A stretch of DNA of 40,597 nucleotides from an uncultured delta proteobacterium (lineage in GTDB: Bacteria; Myxococcota_A; Polyangia; Polyangiales; Polyangiaceae). Positions 7,861-15,899 of this stretch are shown piece by piece (the first letter of the stretch is position 1; every line of letters starts with the position of its first letter). The translations under genes and the position numbers were made by a program. Below the pieces are notes generated by a model. The model was not told the DNA's origin, ran no database searches, and saw nothing but the letters and a program-made list of their open reading frames with translations. The stretch spans positions 1 to 40,597 of the forward strand of contig CAIVJW010000282.1 in NCBI GenBank assembly GCA_903906315.1, in the 5' to 3' direction.

Positions 7861-10035
7861 ATGAAGACCTGCCCTGCGTGCCTGCGGGACTACGACGACG
7901 CGGCGGTCGACTGCGAGCACGACGGCGCGCAGCTCATCCCAGCGGAGGGCACAGGACAGTCGACCCCGGCGCCGACCGGCTCCGGCAGCGCGTCACGTGG
8001 GCGGCTGGCACCGGCGGCCGCTCGCGTGCGATACGATCTGCTCCCGCAGCCGATCGCGGCGTGCTGGTGGTACGGCGCACACCGCGCCGAGCACGCTCTC
8101 CCCGTCTACAAGGCAGGCGAGGGCGTGGTTCGGGCCATCACGGCGCTCGTCCTCGCCGACGTGCTCGACGAACACTGGCCGGAGCCGCTCGAGCGCATGC
8201 TCCGCTGTTCCGAGGGAGACCACAGGCTCGCACGCCCGTCCCTCGGCATCCGCGTCGAGCTGCTCCGACGGCTCGTCGACGTGCACGCGCGCGCAACGAA
8301 CCGCATCCTCCCGGACCTCCGAGCATGGTGGTCACGGACGCAGACTCATCTCGACGGGATCGTGAAGTCGCGCAACCAGGACACGCACGGCGCTGCGCTG
8401 AGCGCCGAGCCCGCCGACGCACCGCAAGAACGTCTCGCCGAGCTTCTCCGGGACGCCGCGTGGCTGCAAGAGGTGCAGCTCGTGACGATCCGAGGCGACA
8501 TTCGCTACCGGCACGGGCACTTCGACGGGACGCTGCTCCGGCTGCGTGGCACCAAGCCCTTCGAAACGCCGGCATGCGAGTCCCCCGCGCGGTGGAAGTC
8601 CCGTTTCGAGCCCGCGACCGTGTATCTCGGCCGCGCCGACGGGACGGCATGGACGGTCGTCCCGTGGATGCAAGTGTCCGACGACCGCTTGTACGTCTGC
8701 GAACGCGTGGTCGTGCCGGCATCGCGGCTCCGGCTCGTCGACACCTCTCGAACCGGAGCAACCCTCGAGAGCGAGCCAGTGCTGGTGCCCGAGCGAAATG
8801 GGCACCTCTCGTGGTCCTCCTTCCTCGACGAAAGGACGGCCCTCGCCAAGACGTGGAGGCTCGAAGAAGCGGCTCCGGATCCACGGCTCGTCCTCCCGCT
8901 GCCCGCGGATCGTGGCTTGAAACCAGGCCACAGGATCGACGTCTACACGCTCGTACAGCGCCTGGGCGAAGGCGGCTTCGCGACCGTTTGGATGGTCGAA
9001 GAAGACCACACGCGGCAGCGGTGGGCGCTCAAGATCCTGCGCCCCGAAGCCCTGGACCGCGTCGCTGGCATCGAGCGCTTCGATCGCGAGGTCGCGCTGA
9101 TGCGGACCCTGCATCATCGAGGTTGCCGCCGCGTGCTGGGGCCGCTGGAGCGGGTGCGCTTCCAGGATGGCGACACGGCGCGGGTCATGATCCGCATGCC
9201 GCTCCGCGCCTGTACCCTCGGCGAGCGCGCGGCGGAGCTGAGAGAGAAGGTCGGCGGTTCGCTACCAGCGACGACCGTCGCACGCTGGGGCATACAGGCA
9301 CTCGAAGCACTCGAAGACATACACGCCCAAGGCGTCATTCACCGCGACATCAAGCCGTCGAACTTCCTCCTTGATGGCGCCGAAAACCTTGAAGTCGCAG
9401 ACTTCGGAGTCGCGCGCGACAATCAGGCCGGCTTCCCTCAGCCGCTGTTGACCGTGGTGGGCGAACAGATTGGATCCGACGCATACATGGCCCCGGAGCA
9501 GCGTCGCGACGCGGCGGCGGCCGGGCCCCCGGCGGACATCTACGCGCTCGCCGTGACCCTCCACGAGGTGATGAGCGGCAAGTGCAGCAAGTCTCCCTGG
9601 GCCGACGTCGATGGGCCCCTCGGCGCCCTCCTGCGCGACATGGCGGCGGCCGAGCCGACGAAGCGCCCGACCGCCAACAACGCGTTGCTGCGGATGCGGG
9701 GCATCGCGGACGAGTCCCCGGCGAGCAACCCCACGCTCGGCGAGCGAGCGAGGCGGGCGGCGGAGTCGGCGGCAAAGGTTTTCGGGGGCTGGCTTGGCAA
9801 CCGGAGACCACCTGGTGCCGCGGACGCCGCCGCGGTTGCGCCCGCGACGATCGATCCGGTCACGGCGAGCACCGAGGACGCCCCTCCCCGGACCTCGGCA
9901 GAAGCCGCGTCGCACGGGCCGGCGACGACGGTGACATCGACCGCGGCGGCGGTGACCGACCTCGGATCGCCCAGCTCCGTCGCGGCCGCCCCGCCCGTCG
10001 AGGGTGAGCTCGCGGTCGCGCCTGAAGACCGGTAG
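7861..10035 (+). CDS. Zinc-ribbon / HEPN-like / Ser-Thr protein kinase
   Basis: 724 residues; GAGG lies upstream of the ATG. Residues 1-22 form a zinc-ribbon-like knuckle (C4-P-A-C7 ... C18-E-H-D-G). Residues ~55-340 carry the module shared with three NTPases in this window: an L-P-x-P-I-A opening, the hydrophobic helix A-L-V-L-A-D-V-L, R-P-S-L-G, and an R-N-Q-D-T-H motif (Arg171 to His176, Rx4H) matching the HEPN ribonuclease signature, followed by a beta-rich part. A complete kinase domain follows: G-E-G-G-F-A-T-V (from 369), Lys391, H-R-D-I-K-P-S-N (494-501), D-F-G (514-516) and A-P-E (544-546), so catalysis is expected. The ~110-residue C-terminal tail is Ala/Thr/Pro-rich and disordered. 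No membrane segment is seen, so this is a cytosolic kinase, unlike typical receptor PASTA kinases. The HEPN reading is inference from the motif and helical context. Confidence 0.85.
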   Translation: MKTCPACLRDYDDAAVDCEHDGAQLIPAEGTGQSTPAPTGSGSASRGRLAPAAARVRYDLLPQPIAACWWYGAHRAEHALPVYKAGEGVVRAITALVLADVLDEHWPEPLERMLRCSEGDHRLARPSLGIRVELLRRLVDVHARATNRILPDLRAWWSRTQTHLDGIVKSRNQDTHGAALSAEPADAPQERLAELLRDAAWLQEVQLVTIRGDIRYRHGHFDGTLLRLRGTKPFETPACESPARWKSRFEPATVYLGRADGTAWTVVPWMQVSDDRLYVCERVVVPASRLRLVDTSRTGATLESEPVLVPERNGHLSWSSFLDERTALAKTWRLEEAAPDPRLVLPLPADRGLKPGHRIDVYTLVQRLGEGGFATVWMVEEDHTRQRWALKILRPEALDRVAGIERFDREVALMRTLHHRGCRRVLGPLERVRFQDGDTARVMIRMPLRACTLGERAAELREKVGGSLPATTVARWGIQALEALEDIHAQGVIHRDIKPSNFLLDGAENLEVADFGVARDNQAGFPQPLLTVVGEQIGSDAYMAPEQRRDAAAAGPPADIYALAVTLHEVMSGKCSKSPWADVDGPLGALLRDMAAAEPTKRPTANNALLRMRGIADESPASNPTLGERARRAAESAAKVFGGWLGNRRPPGAADAAAVAPATIDPVTASTEDAPPRTSAEAASHGPATTVTSTAAAVTDLGSPSSVAAAPPVEGELAVAPEDR

Positions 10036-10166
10036 TCGGCGCGCGCGACAGAGCTCTTGAACGTCTCCCAGACCGCCCGGGGCCACCGGCCGACGGGTTC
10101 GCCTACGGGCGCTCGAGGCGGGGCGCACGCGCGTGTGGGTTCAGCGGAAAGGTAGGACGGGGCGCC

Positions 10167-13100
10167 ATGTACCACTGCACAACCCTGGGCTGCCCCATCG
10201 CGGCCACGGGCAAGGCGTTCGCGACGGCGACAACCTGCCAGTTCTGCGACGCTCCGCTCACGCCCGTCGACGCGCCGACATCGCCTGCTGCGGCGGCAGC
10301 CGACCTCGCCGACCTCGCCGACCTCCCCTTCCCCGTCGCGTACCCTCTCGCGCACGCACGCGACGCGCGCCTCTCCGCGGGCGATCGCCTCGACAACGTG
10401 ATCTTCACCGCGTACCAGGCGATGCGCACGGCGACGCTGGTGCTGCTCGCGGACTACCTCGACTGCGACACCGTCGCGCGCGAGCTGGCCGGACCGATGC
10501 GCGGGCTGCGGATGCCGCACTGGTCCGAGTGGACGGCGCTCGCGCACAAGCTCACGCAGCTGTGGCGCGGAGAGCTCGCGGATCGGCCGGAGCGCGAGAG
10601 CACTTTCCCCGCGGTCGTCGCCGGGTGGAGCGAGGTCGCACAGGTCGGGCGCGGGGCCGCCCTGGACGCGCGCTGGGTCGCCCTGCTGGGTGGCGTCCGG
10701 GGCCTGCAGGGCCAGGCGCGCAGCGCGAACGACGCGATCCAGCGGGTTCGCAACGACCGCGCGCACCGCGCCGCCACCCGGACGGGCGACGGCGCCGCCG
10801 ACGAGGCCGAGCGCGCCAGCATCGCCCCCATCGTCGAAGAGGCCGTGCGCACGCTCTTCCCGCCGGGGTCGCTGCAGCTCGTGCGACGCGCCCCCAGCGA
10901 CGGGGATGACCTCGCGTTCGCGCTGATCGGCCCGCACGAGGACCTGCGCTTCGAGGCCGAGTCCGCGAGTCCCGGTTGGAGCGAAGCCCTCGCGAAGTCG
11001 AGCGTCATCGCGGTCGCGGGCGGGCGCTCGGTGCCGATCTTTCCGCTCCTCGCGCCGTCCGCGACCGAGGGCGGCCCCGTCGCGAGCGGGGGCCTCGACG
11101 AGCCTGCGGCGCTCGTCGAGAGCATCAAGGAGCGGAGCGTCGTGCTGCTCGGCGTCCGTTCTTCGCACGAGGCGCCTTCGCTCGTGGCGGCCACCCGCGA
11201 GCGCTTCCTCGCCAAGCAGGTGGAGCTCGCGCTCGCCGCGGAGGAAACGAAGCCGTGGACGGTGGTCGATTGGGCGCGGACAACGGCGCGCGAGGGCGTG
11301 GAGGCGCTGGTTGGGCGCAAGTACTTCCCCGCCTGCTATGTCGAACGGGCCGGAGTCGACGACCGCCTCGACGCGGCGCTCGGTCGGCCCGGAAGCGCTC
11401 TCCTGCTGCTCGGCGAGGCCGGAGCAGGCAAATCCTCGCTCCTCGCGCGGTACGTCGACCAACTCACCAGCGAGGGGCTCGCTCGCACGCCCATGACGGA
11501 GGCCGACGCGCGCAGCGCGCGAGGCGGTGCGCTGCCAATCGCGAAGCACCTCGCAGACCGCGGGCAGGGCGACGTGGTGCTGTTCCTGAGCGGACGCGCC
11601 GACCTGCGGCACGACCCGGCGAAACCGCGCGACCAGATGCTCGTCGACGCGATCTGTCGCAAGGCCGGCGTACGGGTGGGCGCGTTCGACTCGCTCGAGC
11701 GGCTCGCGCACAAGCTCGATGAGGGCGCGAAGCGCGACGAGGCGAAGAGCCGGCGCGTCGTCATCGTGCTCGACGCGCTGAACGAGGCTGAGCGCTACGC
11801 CGACTTCGTCGAATCGCTCGATGCGTTCCTCCCATGCGTCGCGCGCTATCCCTGGCTTCGGCTCGTCGTGTCGATGCGAACGGGCGCCTACCAGGCGCTC
11901 GCAAAGCGTGGGGAGGACCGGCTGACGGTCGGCGGCGTCTTCGCGAACGAACGCTTCTTCTCGGAGCACCTCGACACGGAGGGCAAGCCGCGGCCGTACC
12001 TCGAGATTCGGCCGTTTCGCCTCGAGCCCGAGGGGCGCGAGGCATACGCGAAGCGGCAGCGCGCGATGCCCGACCGCGCGACCACGACCCCGTGGACGGA
12101 GCTGGTGCCAGGGCAACGCGACCTCCTGGTGTCGCCACTGCGGCTCCACCTCTTCCACGAGACGCACAAGGGCCGCGAGGCGCCGTCCGGCGCGATCGGA
12201 GAGCGCGCGCTGTTCGCGGCGTACCTCGACGAGCTCACGCGTGACGTCGCGGGGCTCGATCGGACGCTGGCGGATGTCGCGACGTGGATGCTCGACGAGC
12301 GGCGGCCCGACCTCGCGCTCGCCACCGCGGACGCTTGGATGGCAGCGTGGCGCGCTCGCGTCAGCCTCGGGAGCGCGGCGATCGTCGCGCGCCTCGACCC
12401 GGTCGAGAATCTCGTCGCGGCATCGGTGCTGATGCGTCCGAGCGACGAGGGCGTCGGCGTCGACCGCCGGCTCGTCGGATATCAGTTCGCCCACCAGAAG
12501 CTCTGCGAAGCCGTGCTGGCACGCGAGCTTCATCGGCGGATCGCACCTCGGAAGCTGCCGAAGGCCGACGAGATGCTCGCCTGGGCGCGGCACGCTGCCG
12601 GGCCCGAGCTCGGCGAGCATGACGACTTCGCGGAGCTCGTCGGCGCGCTAGAAGGCGTGGCAGCCGAGCTCGCCGAGGCAGGCGACGGGACAGCGCTCGC
12701 CGGACTGCTCGAGCTCGAGGACGAGCCGGCGCGCACGAAGATTCTCGGTGCAGGACTGCGGGCGCTGGGGCCGATTTGGGGGGCGAGCGATCAGGGCGAC
12801 GCGGGGGCAGCGGGCTGCTTGAGGACGATCGTCGACGCTGCGAAGACGACCAGCGCCGCCGGGGAGCGATGGGTCGCCTCGTCGTGGGAGTCGAGGCTCT
12901 GGCTCAGCGACTACGGCTTCAGTCGCGTCGCGTCGGCCGTCGAGAGCGGCCGGCTGTCGGTATTGCGGCGCCTGGTTGCGGCCGAGCCCGCCCGCACCGA
13001 CCTCATGCGAGAGCTGTCCGTCTCGCTGAACAACCTCGGCAACCTCGCTCGGAGCACGGGACGAAGCGACGACGCGCGCACCTTCTTCGAGGAGTCGCTC

Positions 13101-14045
13101 GCCCTGAAGCGCCACCTGGTCGCCACCGAGCCAGACGACACGGACCTCCTGCGCGGCCTGTCCGTCGCGCTCAACAGCCTCGGCGGGCTCGCCCGGGCGG
13201 CGGGTCGCAGCAACGAGGCGCGCGCGTACGTGGAGGAGTCCCTCGCCATCATGCGACGTCTCGTCGCCGTCGAGCCAGGGCGCGCCGACCTGCAACGCGA
13301 GCTGTTCGCGTCGCTCAACAACCTCGGCAGCCTTGCCGACGCGGGTGGTCGCATCGGCGATGCGTGCTCGCTCTTTGACGAGTCTCTCGCGCTCATGCGC
13401 CGCCTGGTCGCGACCGCGCCGGAGCGCACCGACCTCCTCCGCGACCTGGCAGCCGCGTTGAACAACCGCGGCAATGTCGCGACCGTGTCGTCGAGAACCG
13501 ACGAAGCGCGAACCTACTTCGAAGAGGCGCTCGCACTGATGCGCCACCTCGTGGGTGCCGAGCCGAGACGCGCCGACCTGCGACGCGACCTGTCGACGTC
13601 CCTCGTCTGCCTGGGCAGCCTCGCACGAGCGGCCGAACGGCTCGACGACGCGCGGGCGCACTTCGCGGAGAGCCTAGCCCTCCGGCGCCAGTTGGTGGCG
13701 GCCGAGCCAGGCCGCACCGACCTGCTGCGCGACCTGTCCGCCACCCTCAACCACCTCGGCAATGTCGCGGCAGCGTCCAGACACGACGACGCCCGCCCGC
13801 TTTTCGAGGAATCCATCGCGCACACGCGAAGGCTCATCGCGACCGACCCCTTCCGCGTCGACCTTCGAATCCTCCTGGCGAGGTCGTGCTGGTATCTCCA
13901 CGGCCTCGTCGCCACGACCGACGAGAAGCGTCACTGGCTGAACGAGATCATCGGCGCCCTCACGCCGCTTCGGGACGCTGGCGAGGCCGATGAGCGCGTC
14001 GAACGACTGTGGCGCGTCGCCCAGGAGGCCATCGCGAAGGTTTGA
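10167..14045 (+). CDS. Zinc-ribbon / HEPN-like / STAND NTPase / TPR protein
   Basis: 1292 residues. A zinc-ribbon-like start (C4, C9, C24, C27) is followed by the shared module: L-P-F-P-V-A, the helix T-L-V-L-L-A-D-Y-L, R-M-P-H-W and R-N-D-R-A-H (Arg195, His200; Rx4H), then a beta-rich stretch ending in a conserved G-R-K-Y-F-P. The NTPase has Walker A G-E-A-G-A-G-K-S-S (Lys422), Walker B I-V-L-D-A-L-N-E-A (Asp536) and a sensor-like V-S-M-R-T-G strand; the L-D-x-x-N-E form is NACHT/STAND-like. Residues ~933-1260 hold seven TPR-like units of 48 residues, six of them at exactly 144-base spacing but well diverged. This is NLR-like architecture: candidate nuclease, switch, ligand-sensing repeats. 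The protein at 25682 is a paralogue with the same domain order. The start is the first ATG after a purine-rich AGGACGGGG. Confidence 0.85.
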   Translation: MYHCTTLGCPIAATGKAFATATTCQFCDAPLTPVDAPTSPAAAAADLADLADLPFPVAYPLAHARDARLSAGDRLDNVIFTAYQAMRTATLVLLADYLDCDTVARELAGPMRGLRMPHWSEWTALAHKLTQLWRGELADRPERESTFPAVVAGWSEVAQVGRGAALDARWVALLGGVRGLQGQARSANDAIQRVRNDRAHRAATRTGDGAADEAERASIAPIVEEAVRTLFPPGSLQLVRRAPSDGDDLAFALIGPHEDLRFEAESASPGWSEALAKSSVIAVAGGRSVPIFPLLAPSATEGGPVASGGLDEPAALVESIKERSVVLLGVRSSHEAPSLVAATRERFLAKQVELALAAEETKPWTVVDWARTTAREGVEALVGRKYFPACYVERAGVDDRLDAALGRPGSALLLLGEAGAGKSSLLARYVDQLTSEGLARTPMTEADARSARGGALPIAKHLADRGQGDVVLFLSGRADLRHDPAKPRDQMLVDAICRKAGVRVGAFDSLERLAHKLDEGAKRDEAKSRRVVIVLDALNEAERYADFVESLDAFLPCVARYPWLRLVVSMRTGAYQALAKRGEDRLTVGGVFANERFFSEHLDTEGKPRPYLEIRPFRLEPEGREAYAKRQRAMPDRATTTPWTELVPGQRDLLVSPLRLHLFHETHKGREAPSGAIGERALFAAYLDELTRDVAGLDRTLADVATWMLDERRPDLALATADAWMAAWRARVSLGSAAIVARLDPVENLVAASVLMRPSDEGVGVDRRLVGYQFAHQKLCEAVLARELHRRIAPRKLPKADEMLAWARHAAGPELGEHDDFAELVGALEGVAAELAEAGDGTALAGLLELEDEPARTKILGAGLRALGPIWGASDQGDAGAAGCLRTIVDAAKTTSAAGERWVASSWESRLWLSDYGFSRVASAVESGRLSVLRRLVAAEPARTDLMRELSVSLNNLGNLARSTGRSDDARTFFEESLALKRHLVATEPDDTDLLRGLSVALNSLGGLARAAGRSNEARAYVEESLAIMRRLVAVEPGRADLQRELFASLNNLGSLADAGGRIGDACSLFDESLALMRRLVATAPERTDLLRDLAAALNNRGNVATVSSRTDEARTYFEEALALMRHLVGAEPRRADLRRDLSTSLVCLGSLARAAERLDDARAHFAESLALRRQLVAAEPGRTDLLRDLSATLNHLGNVAAASRHDDARPLFEESIAHTRRLIATDPFRVDLRILLARSCWYLHGLVATTDEKRHWLNEIIGALTPLRDAGEADERVERLWRVAQEAIAKV
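12963..13975 (+). repeat. Seven 48-residue TPR-like units, diverged (144-base register)
   Basis: The (A)-E-P-x-R-x-D-L core recurs with its Glu codon at 12984, 13128, 13272, 13416 (Ala here), 13560 and 13704, exactly 144 bases apart. A seventh unit is shifted by one codon. Each unit reads roughly L-x-N-L-G-x-L-A ... G-R-x-x-x-A-R-x-x-F-E-E-S-L-A-L. DNA identity between units is moderate, so the array is old compared with the one at 28610. Confidence 0.85.
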
Positions 14046-14177
14046 GGCCCTCGTTGCCGACGCACCGCTACGCGGGCCGATCGGCGATCGGCGATGGGCA
14101 TGTGAAGACGATTGTCCGAGACGTTCGTCGGATCGGAGGTCGCTTGAGCGCCAAGCTCATCTCAATCGCGTGCGGCG

Positions 14178-15779
14178 TCAAACGGCGGCGCAAAGCCGCA
14201 TCGCCTCGAGGGTCGAAGCGACGGTGGCGACCTCGGACGCGGCGGCGTCGGGGCACGCCGCGAGGTGCGCCTCGAGGCCGCGGATGGCTTCGGCCCGCCG
14301 CCCGGCACGCTCCAGGACGATCGACAGGTTGACGGCCGTGGTCGTGGTCTCGGCGTCGAGCGGGCCGCGTGCGGACATCCAGGCTCGGACCGCCTCCTCG
14401 AGGAGGGGAATGGCGTCCTCGAGGCGCTCGACTTCCACGAGTACCATCGCGAGCGATCCCATCGCGCGGACGAGCCCCGGGGCGACGTCGCGCCCAGCGC
14501 TGGCCGACACGTCGAGGAGGAGGCCCATCACCTCGGTCCGCTGGTGGGGCGACGCGAACCGGGCGGCCGTGACCGCGAAGGCGACCGTCCACGGGTGGCG
14601 CGCGCCGAGCGAAGGGAGCGCGGCCCGCGCCGACTCGAGCGACGTCGCGGCGGCCTCGGCGTACGCGCCGGTCGCCGCGAGGGAGGCGGCAAGGCAGCGA
14701 CCGGCCGAGAGCGTCACCTCGTCCGCGGGGCCGAAGAGCGCCGTCGCCCGCGCCGCGACGGCGCGCGCCTCCTCGAGCGCGGCGGCGTGGGATCCGCCCG
14801 CCGCGTGGGCACGCGCCACCACGAGACACGAGACGAGCGTGTCGGGGTGGTCCGGACCGATCGCGCGTCGCCGCCGGCGAACGACGTCGAGGGCGACGCG
14901 CGCGGCGTCGTCGCCGCGACCGAGCCGCGTCAGCGCGTCGGCCAAGTTGCTCGCGGCGGTCAGCGTCCGCGGGTCGCCGTCACCGCTCGACACACGGAGC
15001 GCCTCGAAGCTCTGCTCGTACATCGCGAGCGCGCGTGCCGTGTCGCCGCGCTGGGTGAACCACGCGGCCAGGTTGTTGCGCGCGACGGCCGCATCGCCGG
15101 AGCCCGGACCGTCGCAGCGCTCGGCCACCTCGAGGTCGCGACGGAGCCAACTCTCGGCCGCGTCGAGCTGGAACGTCGCGAGCAACAGGGCGCCGAGCGA
15201 GCTCGCGTAGTCGCGCGTGTCGACGTCGTCGGCCCCGAACGATGCCTCCGCCGTCGCGACGAGGTCACGCAGCACGAGCTCCGCCTCACCGCACCGACGC
15301 GCTCGCTGCAAGAGGCGCGAGTGCAAGTAGCGATGCCGCTGGCGATGGCGCGGGCCCTCGTCCGGGTGCTCGGCCGCGTCGTCGACGAGGCGCGCCGAGA
15401 GCGCGATCGTCGCGTCGGAGACGGTGGAGTGCGCCATTGCCACACGCTGCACCGTCATGCGCGCGCGCGTGCCCCACGTGGAGGGCGCACGGTCGATCGC
15501 CCGCGTGTACGTCGCGGCGACGTCGTCCTCGCCGAGGTGCGCCCACCAGCGCGCGAGCGCGTCGCCACCGCCAGCCTCGGCGAGGGCGACGAGGGTCGAT
15601 GGCGTGAGCAGCCAGGCGCGAAGGGTGGCCAGGTCGCCGACGACGGCGAGGTGTGCGGGACCGTGATGGCTGGCGTAGCGATCGAGCGAGCGGGCGCTCA
15701 GCACGGGTGGGTGCGCGACGAGCGCGCGGTGGGTGCGGAGGGCGGTCGGGGTGCGGATGCGGGGCATCGGGGTCAGCAC
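14178..15779 (-). CDS. TPR protein with headless-STAND N-terminal module
   Basis: 533 residues from a GTG at 15779, or 529 from the ATG at 15767; neither has a clear Shine-Dalgarno. Residues ~10-75 contain R-T-H-R-A-L ... R-Y-A-S-H-H-G-P-A-H-L followed by a G-D-x-x-x-L-x-x-x-L-L segment. This is the arrangement usually found just after a STAND NTPase/winged helix, and the proteins starting at 18836 and 36290 share it. The rest is helical TPR-like repeats of the kinesin-light-chain style (for example G-P-D-H-P-D-T-L near the middle). There is no NTPase, enzyme motif or membrane segment. It lies 120 bases downstream of the propeller gene on the same strand, probably one transcript, and converges with the gene ending at 14045. 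Its likely role is a protein-interaction or sensing subunit; no ligand can be named. Confidence 0.75.
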   Translation of the reverse strand: MLTPMPRIRTPTALRTHRALVAHPPVLSARSLDRYASHHGPAHLAVVGDLATLRAWLLTPSTLVALAEAGGGDALARWWAHLGEDDVAATYTRAIDRAPSTWGTRARMTVQRVAMAHSTVSDATIALSARLVDDAAEHPDEGPRHRQRHRYLHSRLLQRARRCGEAELVLRDLVATAEASFGADDVDTRDYASSLGALLLATFQLDAAESWLRRDLEVAERCDGPGSGDAAVARNNLAAWFTQRGDTARALAMYEQSFEALRVSSGDGDPRTLTAASNLADALTRLGRGDDAARVALDVVRRRRRAIGPDHPDTLVSCLVVARAHAAGGSHAAALEEARAVAARATALFGPADEVTLSAGRCLAASLAATGAYAEAAATSLESARAALPSLGARHPWTVAFAVTAARFASPHQRTEVMGLLLDVSASAGRDVAPGLVRAMGSLAMVLVEVERLEDAIPLLEEAVRAWMSARGPLDAETTTTAVNLSIVLERAGRRAEAIRGLEAHLAACPDAAASEVATVASTLEAMRLCAAV

Positions 15780-15899
15780 GGCCGCGCGAACGGGTCATCT
15801 CGCAGGCTCTGGAGTTCGATCCCAGCACGCGCCCCGAAGCGCATGACCGCGGCGGCCCTTGCGCCGCCCGCGCACCAAGCGCCCGCCCGCAGTAGTCGG

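Noticed and set aside
10126..10135. CACGCGCGTG palindrome before the NTPase gene
   Set aside because: Too short and GC-rich to separate from chance.
9540..12620. Open frame of over 1000 codons on the minus strand
   Set aside because: It lies antisense to the kinase and NTPase genes, is rich in Arg/Val/Glu/Ala without domains, and is the expected shadow of high-GC third positions.
14046..14177. Terminator between the convergent genes (TGAGC-GCCAA-GCTCA at 14145-14159)
   Set aside because: Stem of only five pairs and no T-run on either strand.
15800..15850. tRNA-like segment with GTTCGATCCC reminiscent of a T-loop
   Set aside because: The T-stem has mismatches, no acceptor or D-arm could be paired and no anticodon arm is convincing; at most a worn tRNA remnant.
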